Assembly: GCF_001664485.1 (NCBI RefSeq)
Contig: NZ_CP013635.1
Location: 372,001-436,000 of the forward strand
Length of the DNA: 64,000 nt
Origin: Rhizobium sp. N324
GTDB taxonomy: Bacteria; Pseudomonadota; Alphaproteobacteria; Rhizobiales; Rhizobiaceae
Direction: 5' to 3'
Within the stretch, counting starts at the first letter, position 1. Every line of letters begins with the position of its first letter. Positions 1-6,757 of the stretch are shown piece after piece. Under the pieces are notes generated by a model. The model made no database searches and was not told where the DNA came from. It was given only the letters and a program-made list of their open reading frames with translations. The translations under genes were made by a program, and so were the position numbers.

Positions 1-703
1 CTAGCGATTGCTGTACGCGATGCTCGTCGATGAACCATCTCTCGTCGAAATCCCACCAGGCCATCGACGAAAAACAACCGTCGAAACCTGTTCCCTTGAT
101 CCCGCCCCTCACCGCAAAATCGGTGCCGGGCGTCCAGGCGAAGAATTGCGCCTCGGTCTTTTCGCGCACCGCCGCAATCAGCGATTTGAAAAGTGTCGGT
201 GCGACGCGATCGATCCCAAGCATCCGGTAGCCGGAGAGACCAAGACCGCTCAGCCGCTGCAGCCGTTCGGTCCATTCCGCCAACAGCTGCGATTGCCGTT
301 CCGCCCCCATCGCCGTCAGCGGCTCCACCGGGTCCAGCGGCGAACGTCTCGGGTCGACAGGGCGAAAGCCCGCCTGGGCGTCGCGTGCCCTACCGTCGAG
401 CATCAGGTCCATCATCAAGGCGACACCGCTCTTGCGGCCAGCCTCCGCCAGGCGCGCCACCCCATCCTCGACCGCGCTTGCGAGCGACAGTTCAGGATCG
501 AGGCGGTCGAAATCCCGGGAAGCAAACACGCTGCGCTCCCCGCCCCGATCGAAGAGGGGTGCCGTCAGCACATGATCGAAACCGGTATCCGCCGCATGGT
601 CGAAAACCTCGCGCCATGTATCGATGCCCTGGAGAAGGAGCGGATTGACATAATAGATCCGGGGTGGGGTGCTCAACACACCCCCGTTCGCAGAAAATGA
701 CAT
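1..703 (-). CDS. GlgE-like alpha-amylase-family protein (alpha-1,4-glucan:maltose-1-phosphate maltosyltransferase-like), N-terminal part
   Basis: The minus strand is open from an ATG at 703 to the left edge, giving 234 residues with the C-terminus outside the window. The protein starts MSFSANGG. It has an early PRIYYVNPLLLQGIDTWREV segment, an amylase-barrel-like stretch (GVALMMDLMLDG), then LSGYRMLGIDRVAP, QFFAWTPGTDF and FDGCFSSMAWWDFDERWF. This matches my memory of the rhizobial GlgE-type protein, whose N-terminal half is a degenerate GH13 barrel. GlgE extends alpha-1,4-glucan from maltose-1-phosphate in the cytosol. A GAGGCGG ribosome site lies 8 bases before the ATG. The frame stays open upstream for a few hundred more bases, so an earlier start is possible. 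The exact family member cannot be fixed without the C-terminal half. Confidence 0.6.
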   Translation of the reverse strand, partial: MSFSANGGVLSTPPRIYYVNPLLLQGIDTWREVFDHAADTGFDHVLTAPLFDRGGERSVFASRDFDRLDPELSLASAVEDGVARLAEAGRKSGVALMMDLMLDGRARDAQAGFRPVDPRRSPLDPVEPLTAMGAERQSQLLAEWTERLQRLSGLGLSGYRMLGIDRVAPTLFKSLIAAVREKTEAQFFAWTPGTDFAVRGGIKGTGFDGCFSSMAWWDFDERWFIDEHRVQQSL

Positions 704-942
704 CGGCCGCCGCCTCGAGTTGCTTTTCAGGCAAACTACCTTTGGCGGTTGTTGTTCCACCGGCACGGCCAATTCGCGGCTGTACGAAATCATCGGTCGC
801 ATCGGCGCCGGATCGACGGGGCGCGCTTCTTCGAGCTTCAAAACTTTCCCGTGAGACGACGAGACCTTGAGAATTCCAGCCGCATCCGAGTAGTCTCCCC
901 TTGTCCAGGGGGGTGAGTCGTTTGGCCGTTGAGAGCGCATCC

Positions 943-1305
943 ATGCTTCGATCGATACTCTGCGCCACAACCCTTTCGGCCTGCGTCCTGTGCCTGACCT
1001 CCTGGAGCATCGAGACCGATCGTTCCACAGAGTACAAACACGGCCTGTTCGAAATCCGCGAGGAGGCCAGGCACTTCGTCGAGCGGGAGAATACCAAAGG
1101 GCAGCAGCCATGGGAGGTGCTGGAGCCCAACGCGAAGGTGCTGGTACCCCGATGCGCGGTCCCGCTCCGGTCACAATGGACGCCGAAGAGCCTCGGCCGC
1201 TCGAAACCCAGCGTGATGGTGATATGCGCAACCGCCGTGCCGAATGATGTGATGAGCCATTGGGATGTCCATGTCCCCGTACAGCGGAAGCCACACCATC
1301 CTTAA
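943..1305 (+). CDS. Small exported protein of unknown function
   Basis: This is a 120-residue protein. Residues 1-22 (MLRSILCATTLSACVLCLTS then WS) look like a signal peptide with an apolar core. The mature part has no domain I recognise. It contains VPRCAVPLRSQW and VMVICATAV, so a disulfide between two cysteines is possible in the periplasm. I prefer the ATG at 943 over an upstream in-frame GTG because the hydrophobic segment then sits at the N-terminus. The gene stands between the divergent GlgE-like gene and the beta-lactamase-fold gene. Only one strand here shows a plausible protein, but codon evidence is modest. Confidence 0.5.
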   Translation: MLRSILCATTLSACVLCLTSWSIETDRSTEYKHGLFEIREEARHFVERENTKGQQPWEVLEPNAKVLVPRCAVPLRSQWTPKSLGRSKPSVMVICATAVPNDVMSHWDVHVPVQRKPHHP

Positions 1306-1375
1306 AGGGCAGGTACCTGAGCAGGATTTGATGTAGTGAATGAAAGCACTCCGACTCCTATAGAGGCGACCAGAC

Positions 1376-2257
1376 GTGAACGCACCGGTAGAATTATGCT
1401 CCTATCCCGAACTTGACGATCGGATCGTAATCGTTCGGGCGGGGGAGGAAGTCGATGCCGTGTTTGTCCTGACCGAGAGATTCAACGTCCTTATCGATAC
1501 GCTCGGAACGCCAGAGCAATGCCTGAGGGCGCTGGATCTGCTTGAAGAAAAGGCTGCAGCCCGCCCGCTGATCGTCATCAATTCGCACATGGATTGGGAT
1601 CACTTCTGGGGAAATGCCGCCATTGCGGGGCGCGCTCCGATTATCGCGCATACCGCAGCGCTCGATCGTTTGCGCGACCCCTCGGCGCAGCAACTCCTCA
1701 AAGACAAGATGAACCAGGAATCGCGGTTTCAGAATGTCGAACTCATTGGCCCCGACATTACCTTCTCCGGCGCGATGGTCCTCAACGGCGGCGATCTGAC
1801 GCTCGAACTCATCCATACACCCGGGCACACGCCCGACCATATCGCCGTGTGGATTCCCGAACTGCGCACCTGCCTGGCTGTCGACGCAGTGGAATACCCC
1901 ATTCCGGAGGTCTGGAGCAGAACTGCCGGCGATCTTCGCCTGATCCGTTCCTCGCTGCAGCGAATCCGCGATCTCGACGCGCGGCTGATCATCCCCGCGC
2001 ATGGCCAGACATCTTCGCCTTCGACGGTGAAGGCGAACCTCGCCTATTTCGAGGCCCTGGCCGATCGTGTCGACGGGTTGAGCGAACGCCAGCTGGCCGA
2101 TGGGCGGCTCACCCGTTCAAGCGGTTTCCGGCTTGAAGACTTCGTCGCCATCCCCGACGGGATGCCTGCGGATACGGCGACCTTCTACCGGAACTGCCAT
2201 GAGACCAACCTTGGCGCCACGGTTCAGGCCCACATCGAAAAACGGAAATCCGCATAA
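1376..2257 (+). CDS. Metallo-beta-lactamase-fold hydrolase
   Basis: This 293-residue cytosolic protein shows the metallo-beta-lactamase fold. The metal motif at residues 70-80 reads SHMDWDHFWGN. The usual H-x-H-x-D-H is therefore H-x-D-x-D-H, with Asp73 in place of the second histidine. Later metal-ligand positions are present: HTPGHTPDH near 149-157, an Asp in CLAVDAVEYPIP, and IPAHGQ near 207. Family members hydrolyse thioesters, lactones, phosphodiesters or similar bonds, and the substrate is not evident here. The start is a GTG with a weak upstream GAGG. The next gene, a kinase, begins 17 bases after the stop, so the two are probably co-transcribed. Confidence 0.85.
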   Translation: MNAPVELCSYPELDDRIVIVRAGEEVDAVFVLTERFNVLIDTLGTPEQCLRALDLLEEKAAARPLIVINSHMDWDHFWGNAAIAGRAPIIAHTAALDRLRDPSAQQLLKDKMNQESRFQNVELIGPDITFSGAMVLNGGDLTLELIHTPGHTPDHIAVWIPELRTCLAVDAVEYPIPEVWSRTAGDLRLIRSSLQRIRDLDARLIIPAHGQTSSPSTVKANLAYFEALADRVDGLSERQLADGRLTRSSGFRLEDFVAIPDGMPADTATFYRNCHETNLGATVQAHIEKRKSA

Positions 2258-2274
2258 AGGTGGGAGGCGATGAC

Positions 2275-3048
2275 GTGAAACCGTTGGAAGGCGGGCGAAC
2301 CGGGCAGATCTGGCGCGACGGCGATACCGTCATCAGACCGGCAGGCGCTTGGACGCCGACCGTGCATCGGTTTTTGCGCCATCTCCGGAGCCGCGGTTTT
2401 CTGGCGGCGCCGATGCCGGTCGGCATCACGGGGGAAAACCAGGAAGTTGTCAGCTATGTCACCGGGCGCGTCTGCGAACACTTGGCGGATCCATTTGTCG
2501 GGTCGGAGACCATGCTGCTGTCTGCGGCCAGGCTTCTGCGGGATTTTCATTCGACATCCGAAGGGTTTCTGGCAACGGATCGAGGGGTCCAGACATGGAT
2601 GCTGCCGCCGCAGGAACCGCGCGAGATCGTCTGCCACGGAGATTATGCACCGTACAATGTCGCCACGGCAGAGCATGAGGCCGTCGGCATCATCGATTTC
2701 GACACCGCCCATCCCGCCCCGCGCCTCTGGGATCTGGCCTATACGGTCTACCGCTGGGCACCCTTGTCCGATCCCTCCCATCCCGGCGTGACATCAAGCC
2801 CCGACGAGCAGCTGCGGCGAGCGGAAATCTTCTGCAACGCCTATGGAACGACGGCAAAAGAACGGCGCCAGCTCCCGGAGATGATCTGCCGGCGGCTTCA
2901 GGCGCTCGTCGACTTCATGCAGGCGAGCGCCTCGGCCGGAGACGAGACCTTCGCGGAGGACGTGGCTGCGGGAGACGCCCGGCTGTATCTCGGCGATATC
3001 GACTATATCAGAAGGCATCGGGATCGACTGCTGAAGGCTTTGTCCTGA
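2275..3048 (+). CDS. Aminoglycoside/choline-kinase-like phosphotransferase
   Basis: This 257-residue protein belongs to the APH/choline kinase superfamily. The Brenner motif CHGDYAPYNVA sits at residues 120-130, with catalytic Asp123. The metal-binding IIDFDTA follows at 139-145, with Asp141 and Asp143. It would transfer ATP gamma-phosphate to a small hydroxylated molecule in the cytosol. Homology alone does not show antibiotic resistance, since most environmental members have metabolic or unknown substrates. I chose the GTG at 2275 because a GGGAGG sits 7 bases upstream. A GTG at 2260 is in frame but overlaps that ribosome site. It probably forms a two-gene unit with the preceding hydrolase. 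Confidence 0.8.
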   Translation: MKPLEGGRTGQIWRDGDTVIRPAGAWTPTVHRFLRHLRSRGFLAAPMPVGITGENQEVVSYVTGRVCEHLADPFVGSETMLLSAARLLRDFHSTSEGFLATDRGVQTWMLPPQEPREIVCHGDYAPYNVATAEHEAVGIIDFDTAHPAPRLWDLAYTVYRWAPLSDPSHPGVTSSPDEQLRRAEIFCNAYGTTAKERRQLPEMICRRLQALVDFMQASASAGDETFAEDVAAGDARLYLGDIDYIRRHRDRLLKALS

Positions 3049-3131
3049 CGCGGCTCGCTGCGTCCCGCCTGCCGCTTATGTCACATATCCAATCGTTCCG
3101 GAGTGATCATCTATCGATATGCGCAGTGGGG

Positions 3132-3401
3132 TTATCTTCGTGGCGATTTGAACGGGACGATTGCGGCCCTGCCAATATCCTGTTCGATCTCGACCCGCAT
3201 GCTGTCTATAAGCTCCTGGTACTCAGTGACGCGTTCATCTCGCTCCGGATCGGATGATTGCTCCCATTTCTGTTTCTCGGTGTTTGCCATTGCGAAGTCG
3301 TCGCAGAGATCGCGGAACCCCTCGCTGCGGGCGGCGAGTTCCTCGATCACATCGGCGCGCTCCTTAAAGACGCTTTTTACGAATCCAACACCGTTCTCCA
3401 T
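3132..3401 (-). CDS. Small conserved-looking hypothetical protein
   Basis: This is an 89-residue charged, mostly helical soluble protein, starting MENGVGFVKSVFKERADVIE. It is rich in Glu, Asp and Arg and has no signal peptide or membrane segment. I recognise no family. It is convergent with the kinase gene. It faces the same way as the HupE operon, but a 119-base gap separates it from the last HupE gene, so linkage is uncertain. The helix-compatible composition and lack of a better frame support it as a real gene. The ribosome site before the ATG is weak. Confidence 0.5.
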   Translation of the reverse strand: MENGVGFVKSVFKERADVIEELAARSEGFRDLCDDFAMANTEKQKWEQSSDPERDERVTEYQELIDSMRVEIEQDIGRAAIVPFKSPRR

Positions 3402-3520
3402 CCGGTTTATCCATCCGCGTCCATCGCCTCACAGCAGGCGATGGCAAAACATCATGATCCAAACTTCTCGCTTGGCACTGTATCTTGCCGTTACAAACAG
3501 TATCGACGCGGCAATGCCTC

Positions 3521-4135
3521 TCAACGCAACCCCCACCCCAGAAGCAGCATGCCGCTCGCAGCCGTCCAGCTGCCAACCACCCGCATTGCAATGCGTGTCC
3601 AGTTCCACTTCGCTTTCAGGATGGCAGCCGAGACGAGGGTGATCAAAACGAAGACAAGGCCAGCTGACCCGATGACCGCAGCCGGACCGTCGCCGATGGC
3701 AAAGTATGCCGAGCCGAAATTGTACCCTTCAAACGCGCCGAACAGTATCGCGAGCAACGCCAAACACCAGGCGGGCATTCGAATGTCGGTCGCCACCAGT
3801 CCTCCCAGCATGAGCAAGGGCAGACTTTCGTAGGCAGGACTGACGGCGAGTGGGCCGAGCAACATCCCGACGAACCCGAATACGACCCACGCGGTCGGCA
3901 GGATCACCACCGAGGCCCGGGCATGGGCCAGCCCTCGAAGTCCGGCCAATATGCCAAGCGCGATGATGGGCAGAATGACTTCCGGCGACATCGCAAAATG
4001 CGCGACGCCATCGTAGACAGGTCCCAATCCCGTATTGACCAGATGAGCGCCGGCGTCCGCCGGACTCGCAAGAATTCCGGCGGCCGCCAACGCAGCGCGA
4101 ACGCGTTTTCTTCCGGGAGCCCCAGCCTCTGTCAT
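3521..4135 (-). CDS. HupE/UreJ-like membrane protein, third copy
   Basis: This 204-residue inner-membrane protein has about six hydrophobic segments. A signal peptide ends in ADAGA, so cleavage would leave a mature N-terminus starting HLVNTGLGPVYDGVAHF. This resembles HupE/UreJ proteins, some of which import nickel or a related divalent metal. It lacks the HPITGLDH motif of its neighbour, so it is a divergent relative. The ATG at 4135 overlaps the stop of the upstream HupE gene (ATGA), which fixes the start and implies translational coupling. It is the last gene of the DUF3604-parvulin-HupE operon. The transported metal is unknown. Confidence 0.75.
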   Translation of the reverse strand: MTEAGAPGRKRVRAALAAAGILASPADAGAHLVNTGLGPVYDGVAHFAMSPEVILPIIALGILAGLRGLAHARASVVILPTAWVVFGFVGMLLGPLAVSPAYESLPLLMLGGLVATDIRMPAWCLALLAILFGAFEGYNFGSAYFAIGDGPAAVIGSAGLVFVLITLVSAAILKAKWNWTRIAMRVVGSWTAASGMLLLGWGLR

Positions 4136-4731
4136 GCGAGTGCATTCCACAAAAAGAGTGCGCCGACTGCGCCGACCGCTCCCCCTGCGGCCCTGACGGT
4201 GATCTTGCCCCACGGCCACTGGTAGAGCAGTCCAATGACGATGCCGGTCGCGTGCAACAGTCCCGTGGCGATCACGAAGCCGAGGCTGAAGAACAGTGCG
4301 TTTTCACCGGGAGGCAATTCGGCACCGTGTGCGTAACCGTGGAAGATCGCGAATACTCCGACGAGGATCGCTGCAGCGACGAGCGGCGGCCGGATTTCGG
4401 CCAGAACAGCCGCCCCCAGCAGGATACCAGATAGTGCTATGCCGATTTCAACGCCCGATAGGGACACGCCGAGAAGGCCGAGGAAGCCGCCGAATGCCAT
4501 GACCAAGGGGAAGGTGATGGGAAGCAGCCAGATTGCCGGCTTGCCCAACTGCGCGCCCCACAGACCCACCGCGATCATCGCCACGACGTGATCGAGCCCG
4601 GTGATGGGATGAAGGAAGCCGACGGCCAAACCCGATGCGCCTCCCGTTCCGACATGCGCCTCGGCAACGCCCGCGGAAAGGAGAAGCGCCGTGACGACAA
4701 GACCCGTATTCCGATTTGATCCGCCTCTCAT
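4132..4731 (-). CDS. HupE/UreJ family membrane protein (putative metal permease)
   Basis: This 199-residue protein is the canonical HupE/UreJ member of the trio. The signal peptide ends GVAEA and the mature chain begins HVGTGGASG. The family motif HPITGLDHVVAMIAVGLWG lies near residues 41-59, with FHGYAHG in the second half. Those histidines are the expected metal ligands. HupE proteins of hydrogenase loci are nickel permeases, but no hydrogenase or urease gene is in view here, so copper, nickel or cobalt are all open. It overlaps the genes on both sides by four bases (ATGA-type), so the three HupE proteins are probably made together. Confidence 0.87.
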   Translation of the reverse strand: MRGGSNRNTGLVVTALLLSAGVAEAHVGTGGASGLAVGFLHPITGLDHVVAMIAVGLWGAQLGKPAIWLLPITFPLVMAFGGFLGLLGVSLSGVEIGIALSGILLGAAVLAEIRPPLVAAAILVGVFAIFHGYAHGAELPPGENALFFSLGFVIATGLLHATGIVIGLLYQWPWGKITVRAAGGAVGAVGALFLWNALA

Positions 4732-5762
4732 GCGGCTCCCCCCAACATTGCTGCGATGCGATCAATGGTCCAGTAGGCGCCCAATATCCCGACTACATAG
4801 GCAGGCATCAGTTCCAGGCCGCGCGGCAATCTAACCTCGATCGATTTCAAGGCGGCAGTAAGCAGCAGGATCAGTCCCACGAATGCCAGTTGGCCAGCCT
4901 CGACCCCAAGATTGAACATCAGTAGCGCAAACGGGATGTCGCCCTGCGGCAGGCCCAGCGCCGTCAGTCCGCTCGCAAATCCAAACCCGTGCAACAGCCC
5001 GAAGGCGAAGGAGACGATCCACGGGTGACGGATGGTAAAGCTCGTCTGCCCACGCCATACCCGGACGATCTCGGGGCCGAGAAACAGGATGGACAGTGCA
5101 ATCACCGCATTGAGCGGCAGCGCCGGAACAGCGATCTCTCCCAGCGTCGCGACCGCGAGAGTGATGGAATGGGCGACCGTAAAAGCGGTGATCGTCTTCA
5201 CCAGCATCCACCGCGAGCGGACGATGAAGAGCAGACCGAAGACGAATAGCAGATGATCTATGCCGAGAAGAATGTGCTGGATGCCGTTCACGAAGTACAC
5301 TCTCGCCGCAGCAAGTGGGCTGCGGCTGGCGGCGAAGTCGATCCAGGGCTGAGATGGATGGATCATCGTCGTCTCGACGGTGCCATCCTGCAGATGAACG
5401 CGAACCAGTACATCGGTGATGGTCGCCTGCAAGCCGACGAACTCAACCTGCTTGCCTGCAAGGCCATCGCCATCCGTCTCGATCACCCGCGTTTCGACAA
5501 GCGAATCTGGAAGATCACGTTCTGCCGGCATCGTCACGTTGCGCACACCGTCCGAAAATCTGATCGTAACCGGGAGGCGCATGCCCGATAGCATGGGCGT
5601 CCGCCAAACGACCTTGTAGCGGTTTGCTGCCATCTCATCGATCTGGAGGTAGGCAGGCCGTATCTCGTGGGCGCAGGCGGCTTCAACGAGCGTAAGGACG
5701 GCGACGACGACGCCGAAAAGCAGATGCCCAAGGTCCCCGGACAATATCCACGCGCGCCTCAT
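4728..5762 (-). CDS. HupE/UreJ_2 family membrane protein with periplasmic N-terminal domain
   Basis: This 344-residue protein has a signal peptide ending EAACA. A periplasmic domain of roughly 125 residues follows, starting HEIRPAYLQIDE. Then come about six to seven membrane helices containing GIQHILLGIDHLLFVFGLLF and FGLLHGFGFA, the His/Asp-rich motifs of the HupE/UreJ_2 type. The mature N-terminal histidine, as in the two other copies, suggests metal binding in the periplasm. It overlaps the parvulin gene upstream and the next HupE gene downstream by four bases each. Metal transport is inferred from family and motifs. Confidence 0.85.
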   Translation of the reverse strand: MRRAWILSGDLGHLLFGVVVAVLTLVEAACAHEIRPAYLQIDEMAANRYKVVWRTPMLSGMRLPVTIRFSDGVRNVTMPAERDLPDSLVETRVIETDGDGLAGKQVEFVGLQATITDVLVRVHLQDGTVETTMIHPSQPWIDFAASRSPLAAARVYFVNGIQHILLGIDHLLFVFGLLFIVRSRWMLVKTITAFTVAHSITLAVATLGEIAVPALPLNAVIALSILFLGPEIVRVWRGQTSFTIRHPWIVSFAFGLLHGFGFASGLTALGLPQGDIPFALLMFNLGVEAGQLAFVGLILLLTAALKSIEVRLPRGLELMPAYVVGILGAYWTIDRIAAMLGGAA

Positions 5763-6745
5763 TGCGCCGACACCTCAAGCCCGAGGTTGAAGCCTGGCGG
5801 CACCCGCAAGTCCTGAAAGTCGGCGGCGTCGATGGGCGGCGCGACAATCGTGTAGCGCGACCGCATTTCATCCAGCGCCGAGTTCTTGATCTCGCGATAC
5901 TTGTCGTCGATCCAGCCCGCCTTCACGTTTGGCATCACCTCGGCATAGGTTGGGATCCGGCCTGGTTCGATGGAGTCGATCCAGACGAGATGCCAGCCGT
6001 ATCCCGATTTGACCGGTCCGGCCCATTTCCCCGGAGCGAGCTGGAAGAGTGTCTTGGAGAACTCCGGCCCGAATTCCTTCGCCATCTGATCGGGAGTGGC
6101 GTCGCCGTAATTGCTCTGGAACATGAAGGGATCGCCGATTGCGGCCACTTCGCTGGATTCGGGAGAATTCCCCTCGATTAGAGCCAGAGCGGCTGCGGCC
6201 GCCTCCTTGGTTTCTTTCCCGTGCCGGTCCGTCGAGAAATAGAGATGTCGGAACGTCGCATGTGCAGGGAGCGCGAAGGTATCCGAATTTTTCTCGAACC
6301 AGTCCTTCAGCTCCGCGTCGGTCGGCTCCTGCAGGGCGGCTACGTCGCTGGCGAGAAAGTCCATCTTCTGCGCCAGCCGGCGCTTGACCACCTCGTCGTC
6401 GCGATCAAGCCCGAGGGCGACGGCTTCCCGAAAGAGGATTTCCTGCGTCACTTTCTGATCGACGAGGCCGCGCACCTGTTCCGGCGTCGGGGTCGACCTT
6501 CCCTGCGCCAGCCAGCTTATCGCCAGTTGCCGGACGTCGTCCTTGGTCAAAACGATCCGGTTTATGGTCGCCGCGCCATCCCGCGCTGGCGTCAGCACAT
6601 AATAGCCTCCAAACAGCAAGGCTCCGGCGGCGACGAAGTGGAGCAGCGGCTCGCTGACAAGTCGCCGCAATCTCCCCGAGGCGTTATGGTCGCCGCCGTC
6701 TGCATTGCCGAAGGGCTCAGGCCTTTCTTCAGGAGGCAGTTTCAC
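5759..6745 (-). CDS. Membrane-anchored parvulin-type peptidyl-prolyl isomerase
   Basis: This 328-residue protein has one N-terminal membrane helix at about residues 34-51. A SurA/PrsA-like helical region (VDQKVTQEILFREAVALGLD) follows. A PpiC domain lies around residues 160-265, with the typical end YGWHLVWIDSIEPGRIP. The catalytic part should face the periplasm and isomerise prolyl bonds in exported proteins. The gene lies 12 bases after the DUF3604 gene and overlaps the first HupE gene. A dedicated folding role for the operon's secreted or membrane products is the simplest reading. Confidence 0.87.
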   Translation of the reverse strand: MKLPPEERPEPFGNADGGDHNASGRLRRLVSEPLLHFVAAGALLFGGYYVLTPARDGAATINRIVLTKDDVRQLAISWLAQGRSTPTPEQVRGLVDQKVTQEILFREAVALGLDRDDEVVKRRLAQKMDFLASDVAALQEPTDAELKDWFEKNSDTFALPAHATFRHLYFSTDRHGKETKEAAAAALALIEGNSPESSEVAAIGDPFMFQSNYGDATPDQMAKEFGPEFSKTLFQLAPGKWAGPVKSGYGWHLVWIDSIEPGRIPTYAEVMPNVKAGWIDDKYREIKNSALDEMRSRYTIVAPPIDAADFQDLRVPPGFNLGLEVSAQ

Positions 6746-6757
6746 TGGCCCGCCTCC

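Noticed and set aside
2275..3048. Antibiotic resistance reading of the APH-like kinase
   Set aside because: Only superfamily motifs are visible. The neighbour is a metabolic-looking hydrolase and no mobile element is near.
3132..4135. Overlapping minus-strand start of the third HupE gene at 4219
   Set aside because: The longer frame begins inside the preceding HupE gene with Arg-rich sequence. The ATGA overlap at 4132-4135 gives a normal start and an N-terminal signal peptide.
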